From the NCBI GenBank assembly GCA_903938205.1, contig CAJACJ010000316.1:1-6861 (forward strand): DNA of 6,861 nucleotides, in the 5' to 3' direction. This DNA is from an uncultured bacterium (GTDB lineage Bacteria > Planctomycetota > Phycisphaerae > Phycisphaerales > SM1A02). The position numbers and the translations under genes are program-made. Shown here piece by piece: positions 1-6,080 of the stretch; the stretch's first letter is position 1, and every line of letters starts with the position of its first letter. The notes below the pieces were generated by a model that ran no database searches, was not told the DNA's origin, and was given only the letters and a program-made list of their open reading frames with translations.

Positions 1-327
1 GCGACAGACGCCAAAGAGAAATTGGATGGCACCGGCCAAGATCACGGCGCTCAGGAAGCGTTCAATTGATCCAAGACGATCAATTTCCATGAGGACGATT
101 GAAATAAGTCCCGCGGCTGGACCGGATACAGAGAGTGGTGAACGACTCACCAGCGGAACAATGATGCCGCCCACAATTCCAGCCACAAGTCCACTGATAG
201 GCGACACGCCGCTTGCAATTGCAATGCCAAGACACAGGGGTATCGCGACAAGAAATACAACAATCCCCGCCACGACGTCCTGTCGGGGATAAGAAAAGAA
301 CGCCTTGATGTCCTGAGCTGTATTCAT
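1..327 (-). CDS. SulP-family anion transporter, N-terminal part (runs off left edge)
   Basis: The minus strand is open from an ATG at 327 to the window edge, giving 109 codons of a protein beginning MNTAQDIKAFFSYPRQDVVAG. The membrane-embedded start of a SulP (SLC26-like) transporter is clear: a first hydrophobic segment with PLCLGIAIASG (about residues 32-42), a glycine-rich second segment, and the family motif SVSGPAAGL (about 69-77). By hand alignment it matches the N-terminus of the neighbouring SulP-carbonic anhydrase fusion at about 54 of 93 positions without gaps, so the two are tandem paralogues. The gene begins 185 bp downstream of the fusion gene's stop, in the same direction, so co-transcription is possible. 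I see no Shine-Dalgarno sequence before the ATG (AAATAACCACC precedes it). Substrate is unknown; bicarbonate or sulfate are the family options, and the neighbour favours bicarbonate. Whether it also carries STAS or carbonic anhydrase domains lies outside the window. Confidence 0.9.
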   Translation of the reverse strand, partial: MNTAQDIKAFFSYPRQDVVAGIVVFLVAIPLCLGIAIASGVSPISGLVAGIVGGIIVPLVSRSPLSVSGPAAGLISIVLMEIDRLGSIERFLSAVILAGAIQFLFGVCR

Positions 328-512
328 GGTGGTTATTTTGGAAATATAGTTTAGCACATCAAAGAGAATTCAGATTTTTTTCGCGCGCGTTTTCTACCCT
401 TTGCTGATCAGATAAAGAGAAAATGGGCAAGGTTCTGTATCGCTCAGATGCTTCCAATGCGTTCTTTTTTCATATTGTTTGTGATGGCATAGATACCGCG
501 CCACTTTCGCAA
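328..512. other. Intergenic spacer between the two SulP genes
   Basis: This 185-bp gap holds no ORF longer than about ten codons in the direction of the flanking genes. It contains an 8-bp perfect palindrome CTGATCAG (404-411), an alternating CGCGCGCG stretch next to a T-run (plus-strand 384-394 region), and an AT-rich patch (about 340-352) that could include a weak -10 box (TATATT on the minus strand) for the downstream SulP gene, but no matching -35 is evident. I see no hairpin followed by a T-run on the minus strand, so the upstream SulP-carbonic anhydrase transcript may continue into the second SulP gene. Confidence 0.5.
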
Positions 513-2798
513 TCACGTCGCCACGGTGTCCACCACCACAGCGCGGTTGGCATCCACCGCGCTCATAAACTCCACTTGGCCGCTCTTCACGTTATACATG
601 GCGCCAGCAACTTGAATCTGGCCCGCGTCAATCATGTCGCGCAGAGTGGGGCTTTCTTGGCGAATCGCCAGCATGACATTGTGAACGTGGATGGCAGCCA
701 CGCGATCCACAAATTCATAATTGCTTCCGACGCGGTTCTGTGTGGTCGTTGTTTCCATGCGCACAGCTTTGCTGATCGGCTCCACCAAAAATGGAAGGTT
801 GGTTAGGCCCGTCGCCTGTACGGTGTCTAGGCCCTTGCCAACAATGTCGCACGTGGCTTTCACCGCGCCACAACTGGTGTGGCCCAGCACCAAAATTAAT
901 TTGGCGCCCGCAACTTTGCAGGCAAATTCCATGCTTCCCAGCACTTTGCGCGACAGTACGTTGCCCGCCAAGCGCACGCTAAAGATGTCGCCAAGGCCTA
1001 AATCAAACAGAATTTCAGCGGGGGACCGCGAGTCAATGCAACTCAGCACCACGGCCATGGGGTGTTGTCCAGTACTAGTGGCGTCCACTTGTCGAATTAA
1101 ATCGCGTTGCAGGCGCCTACCCGATGCGAAGCGATCGTTGCCCTCTTTCAACACTTGTAGTACACGCGCCGGTGTAAGTTTTTCTTGCACTTCACGCGTG
1201 GTCACGTCCACATATTGTACGTGGTCTGCAAGTCGATAATGATTTTTGAACCCAATCAAACTCACCATCACGCCGTGCGCTGGCGCAATCTCGTCGCGGA
1301 AGGTTTGAATAAGTCCATATATATCTGGATCAATATAATCCGTTGTGCGCGCGTCAATCACTACTTGTTCGCCATGGCCAAAGTTGCTCAGCGTACGCAT
1401 CAGCGCCGCGCGATTTAAAAAACTCACCTGATTAGCCAGCTCTATTCGGTTCACAATGCCGCCGACATGCTCCTCTTTAATAATGTTCATGCCGCGTCGA
1501 AAATTGCTGTTCAGCACAAATATCAAGCTGACCGCAAGACCAATGATGACGCCTGTCAGCAAATCCGTAAACACAATTGCAAGCACCGTGATGGCAAAAG
1601 GAATAAATTGCGCGCGCCCGCCTTTGGCCATTTGCACGAACAACTTTGGACTTGCCAGTTTAAATCCCGTGGCCACCAGAATGGCCGCCAGCGCTGCAAG
1701 CGGAATATGGTTGAGCAACGTGGGAATAAAAAACACGCACACCGTCAGCAACACGCCATGGGTAATGCACGAAAGCCGCGAGCGCGCGCCAGCGCCTGCA
1801 TTGACGGAGCTGCGCACAATTACGGATGTCATGGGCATGCCGCCAATTAATCCAGCCGCCACGTTGCCCACGCCTTGCGCCAAAAGCTCACGATTTGGCG
1901 GCGAAACGCGCTTCTGTGGATCAAGTTTGTCGGTGGCCTCCAAGTTTAAAAGTGTTTCAAGCGACGCCACTATTGCCAGCGTGATGGCCGCGGTGTAAAT
2001 CTTTGGATTGTTCCACTGGCTCCAATCGGGCATGCTAAAAATCGTGTCCCAGCCTTGTCCATTCACGCCCACAACCGGCACTTCCACCAAGTGACTTTCC
2101 TCAATCACCCAACTTGAGCCACTCACGCGCAGCAGCTCGCTTATGGCAACGCCAAGCAGCACCGCGGCAAGGGGAGCGGGAAATAAACTTTTCTTCAGGC
2201 GACTTTTTTCCCAGACAAACAACAGCGCAATGCAAGACAGTCCAACCAATGCGGCGCCAGGAAGAAACGCGCGCAACGCTTCAGCAATTTCACTGAAGGT
2301 GTTGCGACCGTCGTTCTGGGCGAAAGCCATTTCGCCCTCGTAATCAGTGTCGTGGCCCACAAGATGTGGCAGCTGTTTTAAAATAAGAATGACACCGATG
2401 GCCGCCAGCAGTCCGCGGATCACGTTGGTTGGAAAATAGTTTGCCAATACGCCAGCTCGCAGTACGCCCAAACCAATTTGCAAGATGCCGCTGATGGCCA
2501 CCGCCAACAAGAACGCCTGATAGGAACCCAGCACTTGAATTTGTGAAATCACAATGGCGGCAAGGCCAGCCGCTGGACCAGACACGCTTATGTGCGATCC
2601 ACTGAGCAGGCCAACCACAATGCCGCCAAGGATTCCAGAAATAATTCCAGCGATGACAGGCGCGCCGGACGCGTGCGCAATGCCCAGACACAACGGCAGC
2701 GCCACCAGAAACACAACCGTTCCGGCGATCAGGTCTTTGCCAATGGATTGCGTGCGGGATAGTTGTGGTTCGGGTACAGCGTCTGAAGCGGGGGTCAT
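513..2798 (-). CDS. SulP anion (probable bicarbonate) transporter fused to STAS-like region and beta-carbonic anhydrase
   Basis: This 761-aa inner-membrane protein has three parts. Residues about 20-430 are the SulP transport domain, with roughly 12-14 hydrophobic segments, PLCLGIAHASG (35-45), the SVSGPAAGL motif (71-79) and the SLETLLN segment (279-285). Residues about 447-540 resemble a STAS domain (VVIDARTTDYIDPD near 479-492). Residues about 545-755 are a beta-class carbonic anhydrase: zinc ligands C587, H640 and C643, with the D589/R591 dyad in CIDSR and the HTSCGA motif, so all key catalytic residues are present. Beta-carbonic anhydrases interconvert CO2 and bicarbonate. SulP-carbonic anhydrase fusions are an established class (for example mycobacterial Rv3273) proposed to be bicarbonate transporters; the substrate here is inferred. 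The ATG at 2798 is preceded by a purine-rich AAGAGAGAG (2802-2810) at close spacing and gives a normal short cytoplasmic N-terminus. A tandem SulP paralogue follows 185 bp downstream. Sulfate or another anion remains possible as substrate. Confidence 0.95.
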   Translation of the reverse strand: MTPASDAVPEPQLSRTQSIGKDLIAGTVVFLVALPLCLGIAHASGAPVIAGIISGILGGIVVGLLSGSHISVSGPAAGLAAIVISQIQVLGSYQAFLLAVAISGILQIGLGVLRAGVLANYFPTNVIRGLLAAIGVILILKQLPHLVGHDTDYEGEMAFAQNDGRNTFSEIAEALRAFLPGAALVGLSCIALLFVWEKSRLKKSLFPAPLAAVLLGVAISELLRVSGSSWVIEESHLVEVPVVGVNGQGWDTIFSMPDWSQWNNPKIYTAAITLAIVASLETLLNLEATDKLDPQKRVSPPNRELLAQGVGNVAAGLIGGMPMTSVIVRSSVNAGAGARSRLSCITHGVLLTVCVFFIPTLLNHIPLAALAAILVATGFKLASPKLFVQMAKGGRAQFIPFAITVLAIVFTDLLTGVIIGLAVSLIFVLNSNFRRGMNIIKEEHVGGIVNRIELANQVSFLNRAALMRTLSNFGHGEQVVIDARTTDYIDPDIYGLIQTFRDEIAPAHGVMVSLIGFKNHYRLADHVQYVDVTTREVQEKLTPARVLQVLKEGNDRFASGRRLQRDLIRQVDATSTGQHPMAVVLSCIDSRSPAEILFDLGLGDIFSVRLAGNVLSRKVLGSMEFACKVAGAKLILVLGHTSCGAVKATCDIVGKGLDTVQATGLTNLPFLVEPISKAVRMETTTTQNRVGSNYEFVDRVAAIHVHNVMLAIRQESPTLRDMIDAGQIQVAGAMYNVKSGQVEFMSAVDANRAVVVDTVAT

Positions 2799-2863
2799 GT
2801 GCTCTCTCTTTGGGTGCGGGTTATGTGGGGACTGGGGACTAGGTGAGTGGCGCCGAATATGCT

Positions 2864-2888
2864 TATTTCAGAAAAATGTTCTGAAATA
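2864..2888. promoter_or_regulatory. Perfect 10-bp inverted repeat, putative operator
   Basis: The arms TATTTCAGAA (2864-2873) and TTCTGAAATA (2879-2888) are perfect reverse complements separated by 5 bp (AAATG). It lies 66-90 bp upstream of the SulP-carbonic anhydrase ATG. The stem is AT-rich and has no adjoining T-run, which argues against a terminator. The symmetry, and the recurrence of half-site-like TTCT[G/C]AAAT sequences just upstream, suit a dimeric regulator binding site. The regulator is unknown. In RNA it would also form a weak hairpin in the 5' leader if transcription starts near 2922. Confidence 0.55.
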
Positions 2889-2896
2889 TAGTACGC

Positions 2897-2931
2897 ATTC
2901 TCAAATTTTATAATTATGAATTCTCAAATTT
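2897..2931. repeat. 12-bp direct repeat ATTCTCAAATTT, two copies 23 bp apart
   Basis: Identical 12-mers ATTCTCAAATTT occur at 2897-2908 and 2920-2931. The core TTCTCAAAT differs by one base from the right arm of the adjacent inverted repeat (TTCTGAAAT, 2879-2887), giving three same-orientation elements at offsets of 19 and 23 bp plus one inverted copy at 2865-2873. The spacing is close to two helical turns, which would put the sites on one face of the DNA. Low sequence complexity raises the chance of coincidence. Confidence 0.5.
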
Positions 2932-2956
2932 ATAAAAAAGCGCTCTTTTGAGTCAA
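2929..2956 (-). promoter_or_regulatory. Candidate sigma70-type promoter for SulP-carbonic anhydrase gene
   Basis: On the minus strand, TTGACT (2951-2956) as -35 and TATAAA (2929-2934) as -10 are separated by 16 bp, close to the consensus for a housekeeping promoter. Transcription would begin near 2922, leaving a leader of about 124 nt before the ATG at 2798. The TTCTCAAAT element at 2921-2929 overlaps the edge of the -10 box, and the others lie just downstream, positions typical of repressor sites. No experimental support; AT-rich DNA gives such matches by chance. Confidence 0.45.
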
Positions 2957-3090
2957 TTTCTGGCTTTAAGTGCCCCAAAAAACGCATTTCAGCTGGTTGG
3001 CGGGTGGATTTCCTATACCCAAACAGTACTCAATTTTTCCGGCACATCACAAATGCCTACTACGTTTCTAACGGTTGAATGAAACTACGT

Positions 3091-5307
3091 TTACGGCAAC
3101 CGCATGCCCGTAAACACGGCGTCAATGAGCGACGTGCCAGAGGCGCTATCAGTGTCCTCGCTCATTTCCCAGAACATGGCGCCGCCAAGCGCCTTCTGAT
3201 TGGCAAAGTTCATCTTCACGGCCATGGATTGCGCGTCGTCATAGGTGATAAATTTCTTCGCGCTAGCCGAATACAAGTAGGGCACTTGCGCCGTGGCATT
3301 CCAGAAGCGCGTGTAGCCGCCCGCGCCGCTGAACACGCCATTGGAATATGCAAGCACGCCGCTGCTAAACAGCGAGTTGTAAGGAAACTCCGTCTCGCCC
3401 AAGCCAGGTGAAGTTGCCTCCGTGCCCGCTTGACCCAAACCAGTTCCGCTTGCGCCCGCGGCAACATTGTTCCAGCCGCGTCCATAGAAAGGCACGCCTA
3501 GAACAAGTTGCGAAGCTGGCACGCCGCCTTTGCCATTGAGTCCAGTTAAGTACACCTCCGTTGCGCCGGCAACAGACCACTTCGCCGCGCCAACATTTGG
3601 ATCCACATTCACCATGGGCGCATTCAATCCAGTCATGGAATCCCAGCCACCGTGAAAGTCGTACGTCATTATATTTATCCAATCCACAATCCCCGCGATC
3701 TTCTTGGGATCCATGTTGGAGATATTGGTGTCGCCTCCTGGACCAGCGATGGACAAGTAATACGTTTTGCCATCAATTAAAGTTTGCTTGTTCAACTCGT
3801 TGCGCAAGGCCTGCAGCAACAACAAATAGTTGTCGCCGTCAGTGGCTGAGTCGCTAATTCCATTTTGCACAAGGCCGCCGCCGCCGGGATATTCCCAGTC
3901 AACATCAATGCCATCAAAGCCGTAACGCTTCACCACATATACCGCGCTCTTGGCAAAGTCCGCGCGCTTCTGCGCGTCGCGTGCAATGCTGAAGAACGGC
4001 GTGGACAACGTCCAGCCACCAATCGAAATCATGGTGCGAAGCTTGCTGTTGGCCGCCTTTAATGTTTGTAACTGCGCAAAGTTGCTGCCCGCGTTGTACG
4101 CAGGCGACATGGTCAACGCCGCCGACGCGCTTGCCGCGCCAGCATCGGCCCATTCATCGAACAACCCAACACCAGCGCTTAGCGTTGTGCCCGCAGGTTG
4201 CTGCAAATACGCCGCGTAGTTGGTGTACGTCCAGCCGCGATAGCTCGACACAATTCTGTCCCACGCCGAAGGCATGGTGCGATCAAGCGGAATTAAGAAC
4301 GCGTAGTTGATCATGTTCACGCGGTCGCCGCGCACCTTGGTCACGGGGAAATTCTTTTGATAGATGCCCCAGTTTGGGTAGTAGCCCACAATCTTGCGCT
4401 GCTCCACCGTTGGCATTTTCTCGTAGCCAACAGGATCGGTGTTTGGAATTTCGCATGGACCAAAAGACAAAAGCACAATGGACATGTCGCCGCTGTCGGT
4501 CAGGCCGCTGCCATCAAAGTCATATGCTGATGGTTCGCCCCAATACAAAAGCAGCAAGCTCACATCCGAGGTGTCAACAACGTTGTCGCCGTTGAGGTCG
4601 CCAACACATTGCGATGGCTGCGCGACGGTCAGCGCAAGCGCCGCCGAAGCAGTGCCCGCGGAATTTGTTGCGCTCATTGAAATATTTGTCACGGCGGCGG
4701 TGGTTGGCGTTCCAGAAATCAAACCCGTTGTGGTGTTCACAGCAAGGCCCGCGGGCAAGCTTGTCGCGCCAAAAGAAGTTGGCGTTCCACTTGCGGTGAT
4801 TTGATAGGAAAATAAAATCCCAACGCTGGCATTGGCGCTGGTTGCGCTTGTAATAACGGGCGCGGAAATTGTTCCGCCGCCGCCACCGGTTCCGCCACCA
4901 CCAGTACCACCACCAGTTCCGCCGCTGTTTCCCGCCCTAAAAACTAAATTGGTGGGTTGCACGCCTGGCGCGCTGGTGTTGAACACGCAGCCAACTTCCG
5001 TGGCCGCGCCCGCGGCAAGTGCGCCGTTCCAACTTGTATTGATGACAACATAATGGTTGCCCACTTTGCTTTGAATGCTGCCATTCCAAATGCTGGTGAT
5101 GGTTGCGCCCCAATCAAACTCAAGCGTCCAACTTGTCACGGCGGCGCCGGTGTCGTTACTGGCGCGCAACACGCCTTGACCTCCGCTGGTCCATTGATCG
5201 GTATAGGAAAATGTGCTGGCGGCGCGCGCGGAACTAACCATCAACAGAACGCACGCAATCTTTGACATAAGGTTTTTCCACGACACGTCTTTGCTATTTA
5301 ATTTCAT
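3091..5307 (-). CDS. Secreted multidomain GH18 chitinase with CBM2, Ig-like and dockerin-like modules
   Basis: This 738-aa exported enzyme is predicted to hydrolyse beta-1,4 bonds in chitin. An N-terminal signal peptide ends near residue 30 (LLMVSSARAA). Residues about 31-126 resemble a family 2 carbohydrate-binding module with aromatic W39, W60, W74 and W93. A Gly/Thr linker (about 128-146) leads to an Ig-like domain (about 149-230, with SLPAGLAVNTTTGLISGTP, the putative-Ig He_PIG signature). A dockerin-like pair of calcium loops follows (234-285: D237, N239, D241, D248; D263, D265, S267, D274), bracketed by C234 and C285. The GH18 barrel spans about 303-735: SIGGW (428-432), the catalytic DGIDVDWE with acid E472 and assisting D470, MTYDFHG (547-553), and MFWE near 711-714. 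All catalytic residues are intact. The ATG at 5307 gives a long n-region; Met14 is an alternative start with a more typical signal peptide. The gene stands alone, 312 bp from the upstream antitoxin gene, with no recognisable promoter or terminator. Endo versus exo action cannot be told from sequence alone. Confidence 0.95.
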   Translation of the reverse strand: MKLNSKDVSWKNLMSKIACVLLMVSSARAASTFSYTDQWTSGGQGVLRASNDTGAAVTSWTLEFDWGATITSIWNGSIQSKVGNHYVVINTSWNGALAAGAATEVGCVFNTSAPGVQPTNLVFRAGNSGGTGGGTGGGGTGGGGGTISAPVITSATSANASVGILFSYQITASGTPTSFGATSLPAGLAVNTTTGLISGTPTTAAVTNISMSATNSAGTASAALALTVAQPSQCVGDLNGDNVVDTSDVSLLLLYWGEPSAYDFDGSGLTDSGDMSIVLLSFGPCEIPNTDPVGYEKMPTVEQRKIVGYYPNWGIYQKNFPVTKVRGDRVNMINYAFLIPLDRTMPSAWDRIVSSYRGWTYTNYAAYLQQPAGTTLSAGVGLFDEWADAGAASASAALTMSPAYNAGSNFAQLQTLKAANSKLRTMISIGGWTLSTPFFSIARDAQKRADFAKSAVYVVKRYGFDGIDVDWEYPGGGGLVQNGISDSATDGDNYLLLLQALRNELNKQTLIDGKTYYLSIAGPGGDTNISNMDPKKIAGIVDWINIMTYDFHGGWDSMTGLNAPMVNVDPNVGAAKWSVAGATEVYLTGLNGKGGVPASQLVLGVPFYGRGWNNVAAGASGTGLGQAGTEATSPGLGETEFPYNSLFSSGVLAYSNGVFSGAGGYTRFWNATAQVPYLYSASAKKFITYDDAQSMAVKMNFANQKALGGAMFWEMSEDTDSASGTSLIDAVFTGMRLP
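4453..4608 (-). other. Dockerin-like (type I style) calcium-binding module inside the chitinase
   Basis: Residues 234-285 contain two EF-hand-like loops, GDLNGDNVVDTSDVS and DFDGSGLTDSGDMS, each followed by a hydrophobic helix (LLLLYWG, IVLLSFG). Planctomycetes of the Phycisphaerae carry many such modules on secreted proteins. Unlike cellulosomal dockerins, which are usually terminal, this one is internal, between the Ig-like domain and the catalytic barrel. The flanking cysteines may form a disulfide. A cohesin partner is not visible here, so a role as a calcium-stabilised spacer is as likely as a docking function. Confidence 0.8.
4870..4926 (-). repeat. Gly/Thr-rich linker-coding low-complexity repeat
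   Basis: Codons 128-146 of the chitinase encode glycine runs of three to five broken by threonine. At DNA level this is an imperfect GGTGGN tandem repeat, the kind of sequence prone to length variation by slippage. It links the carbohydrate-binding module to the Ig-like domain and gives flexibility. Confidence 0.85.
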
Positions 5308-5400
5308 TGTTCAACTTTCTCAATAGGGGTCTTCGGGCGAAACGCCGCAACCAACCATCTTCAGTAGATAGAACTGACTACGGCGCGCGCTGTGCAAATG

Positions 5401-5419
5401 TTGCTTGCGCGCCAAGCAA
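5401..5419. promoter_or_regulatory. 7-bp inverted repeat upstream of chitinase gene
   Basis: Arms TTGCTTG (5401-5407) and CAAGCAA (5413-5419) are perfect complements around CGCGC. The site lies about 95-110 bp upstream of the chitinase ATG. On the plus strand it is followed by ATTTT, so it could be a weak terminator for plus-strand transcripts, but no plus-strand gene precedes it. An operator for the chitinase gene is the alternative. Both roles are guesses. Confidence 0.35.
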
Positions 5420-5511
5420 TTTTCTAAAATGTAAAAACACATTCATTGCCCGCGCATTGCGCATGTTTGACAAGGGTTGGTAACTCTCTCATGCGTCGCA
5501 CAATTTGAACA

Positions 5512-5544
5512 TTGCATGCAAAGTTGCAAGGTGTGCCACACAAT
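5512..5544 (+). repeat. 33-bp direct repeat, copy A
   Basis: This copy starts with the palindrome TTGCATGCAA and ends in GCCACACAAT. It matches copy B (6081-6113) at 31 of 33 positions in the same orientation. It lies 75 bp beyond the antitoxin stop codon. A shorter cousin of its right end (TGCGTCGCACAAT, 5492-5504) lies 40 bp to its left. I do not recognise the repeat family. Confidence 0.85.
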
Positions 5545-5619
5545 GTCTTCAGGCCCAATACACAAGCTGGTTTGCAAGCCCTTCCAGTTATGCGCTTGGC
5601 ACAACCTGAAACTCTCGCC

Positions 5620-5922
5620 TTACGCCACGCGTTTACTGTGCTTGGTCACCGTAAAGCGAACACGCATATCGCAGGCGTGAAAAAGCTCAATCAGTGAATC
5701 CACGCTGAAGCGGTCGATTCGCCCGCGCACCAAGTCGCTGATGCGCGGTTGAGTGACCCGCATCGTTTTTGCGGCACGTTCTTGCGTCCAATCTTGGCGG
5801 CGTATGTGTTCGCGAAGGGCAATCATCATGCCAGAGCGAATTGCCAAGCTCGCGGACTCCGCCGCGCTGAAGCCAAGATCTTGAAATACATTGCCGCTTG
5901 ATTTTGTCATGTGCTTACTCAT
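5620..5922 (-). CDS. HigA-type XRE-family antitoxin / transcriptional regulator (toxin not visible)
   Basis: This 100-aa protein fits the HigA2-like XRE group (COG5606/HTH_37): an N-terminal VFQDLGFSAAES stretch (12-23), an IRSGMMIALREHI helix (28-40), and a helix-turn-helix with TQERAAKTMRVTQPRISDL (46-64) in which TQPRISDL is the recognition helix, followed by the family's RGRIDRFSVDSLIELF (66-81). Members bind the promoter of their own operon and neutralise a RelE/HigB-type (Gp49-like) ribosome-dependent mRNA interferase, usually encoded immediately upstream. Here the 304 bp upstream contain a terminator and a repeat but no toxin-sized ORF, and none follows downstream, so it appears orphaned. 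The ATG at 5922 is well supported by AAGGA (5929-5933) six bases upstream; Met5 is a weaker alternative. It has its own promoter candidate with a palindromic site over the -10. It could be a solitary regulator, a remnant of a toxin-antitoxin pair, or paired with a distant toxin. Confidence 0.85.
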   Translation of the reverse strand: MSKHMTKSSGNVFQDLGFSAAESASLAIRSGMMIALREHIRRQDWTQERAAKTMRVTQPRISDLVRGRIDRFSVDSLIELFHACDMRVRFTVTKHSKRVA

Positions 5923-5928
5923 ATTTCA

Positions 5929-5933
5929 TCCTT
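5929..5933 (-). promoter_or_regulatory. Ribosome binding site of antitoxin gene
   Basis: AAGGA on the minus strand lies six bases before the ATG at 5922. It is the clearest Shine-Dalgarno sequence in the window and decides the start of the antitoxin at Met1 and not Met5. Confidence 0.75.
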
Positions 5934-5951
5934 GCGGTTTTTTGGAACAAT

Positions 5952-5967
5952 TTGGATTATATACCAA
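5952..5967. promoter_or_regulatory. Palindromic operator candidate over the antitoxin -10 box
   Basis: The 16-bp site has dyad symmetry TTGG-N2-TATA-N2-CCAA (TTGG 5952-5955, TATA 5958-5961, CCAA 5964-5967) and overlaps the -10 hexamer. HigA-type antitoxins repress their own promoters by binding palindromes that overlap the promoter elements, so autoregulation by the adjacent gene product is a reasonable inference. The symmetry is modest and part of it comes from the TATA centre. Confidence 0.5.
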
Positions 5968-5983
5968 CTTATATGTCATGCAA
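5956..5983 (-). promoter_or_regulatory. Promoter candidate for antitoxin gene
   Basis: On the minus strand, a consensus -10 TATAAT (5956-5961) is preceded at 16 bp by TTGCAT (5978-5983), a weak -35. Transcription would start near 5949, about 27 nt before the ATG, leaving a short leader containing the Shine-Dalgarno sequence. This indicates the antitoxin is transcribed on its own and not as the second gene of an operon. Confidence 0.6.
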
Positions 5984-6080
5984 CTCCCTCCATGGTCATC
6001 GCACGCTATTGGCTGCGCGGACTACTCTAGAAATCACGGCGGAAATTCTGAAGTTTTTATGACTGGCGGCGCCAAACAGG

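Larger units (their letters stand above)
2799..3090. other. AT-rich intergenic regulatory region upstream of SulP-carbonic anhydrase gene
   Basis: This 292-bp gap separates the chitinase stop from the SulP-carbonic anhydrase start. I find no coding region in it. The half nearest the transporter gene (about 2860-2960) is far more AT-rich than the rest and holds a promoter candidate, an inverted repeat and repeated TTCT[G/C]AAAT elements, described separately. The half nearest the chitinase has a 9-bp direct repeat ACTACGTTT (3059-3067 and 3084-3092, the second overlapping the chitinase stop codon), probably incidental. No hairpin with a T-run terminates the chitinase transcript on the minus strand, so read-through or a factor-dependent terminator is possible. 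Confidence 0.6.
5308..5619. other. Intergenic region between antitoxin and chitinase genes
   Basis: This 312-bp stretch has no ORF I would defend on either strand. It carries repeat copy A (5512-5544), a related shorter element (5492-5504), and an inverted repeat at 5401-5419. Neither a clear promoter for the chitinase nor a T-run terminator for the antitoxin is visible. The best -35-like match on the minus strand, TTGTCA near 5467-5472, has no acceptable -10 at the right distance. Confidence 0.5.

Noticed and set aside
721..1239. Plus-strand open frame of 172 codons opposite the carbonic anhydrase domain
   Set aside because: It is antisense to a strongly supported domain with intact catalytic motifs, and its translation has no recognisable domain. 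It is a shadow frame.
1456..1998. Plus-strand open frame of 180 codons opposite the SulP domain
   Set aside because: It is antisense to transmembrane segments of the SulP domain; composition follows from the complement of hydrophobic codons. No independent evidence.
2344..2691. Minus-strand 115-codon frame within the SulP gene
   Set aside because: It overlaps the SulP reading frame in another phase and its translation is rich in Trp, Arg and Cys with no family resemblance.
3059..3092. 9-bp direct repeat ACTACGTTT at the chitinase stop
   Set aside because: It is short, not palindromic, and partly coding; probably chance.
4439..4804. Plus-strand 121-codon frame opposite the chitinase
   Set aside because: It lies antisense to the Ig-like and dockerin-like modules, whose protein sequence is clearly the real product.
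4870..4926. G-quadruplex in the chitinase linker
   Set aside because: The minus strand mostly has GG pairs and lacks four runs of three or more G; the pattern is explained by glycine codons.
5477..5680. Small plus-strand ORFs in the gap before the antitoxin (up to 67 codons)
   Set aside because: The frame starts at TTG, covers repeat copy A, runs into the antitoxin gene antisense, and has no ribosome binding site or recognisable motif.
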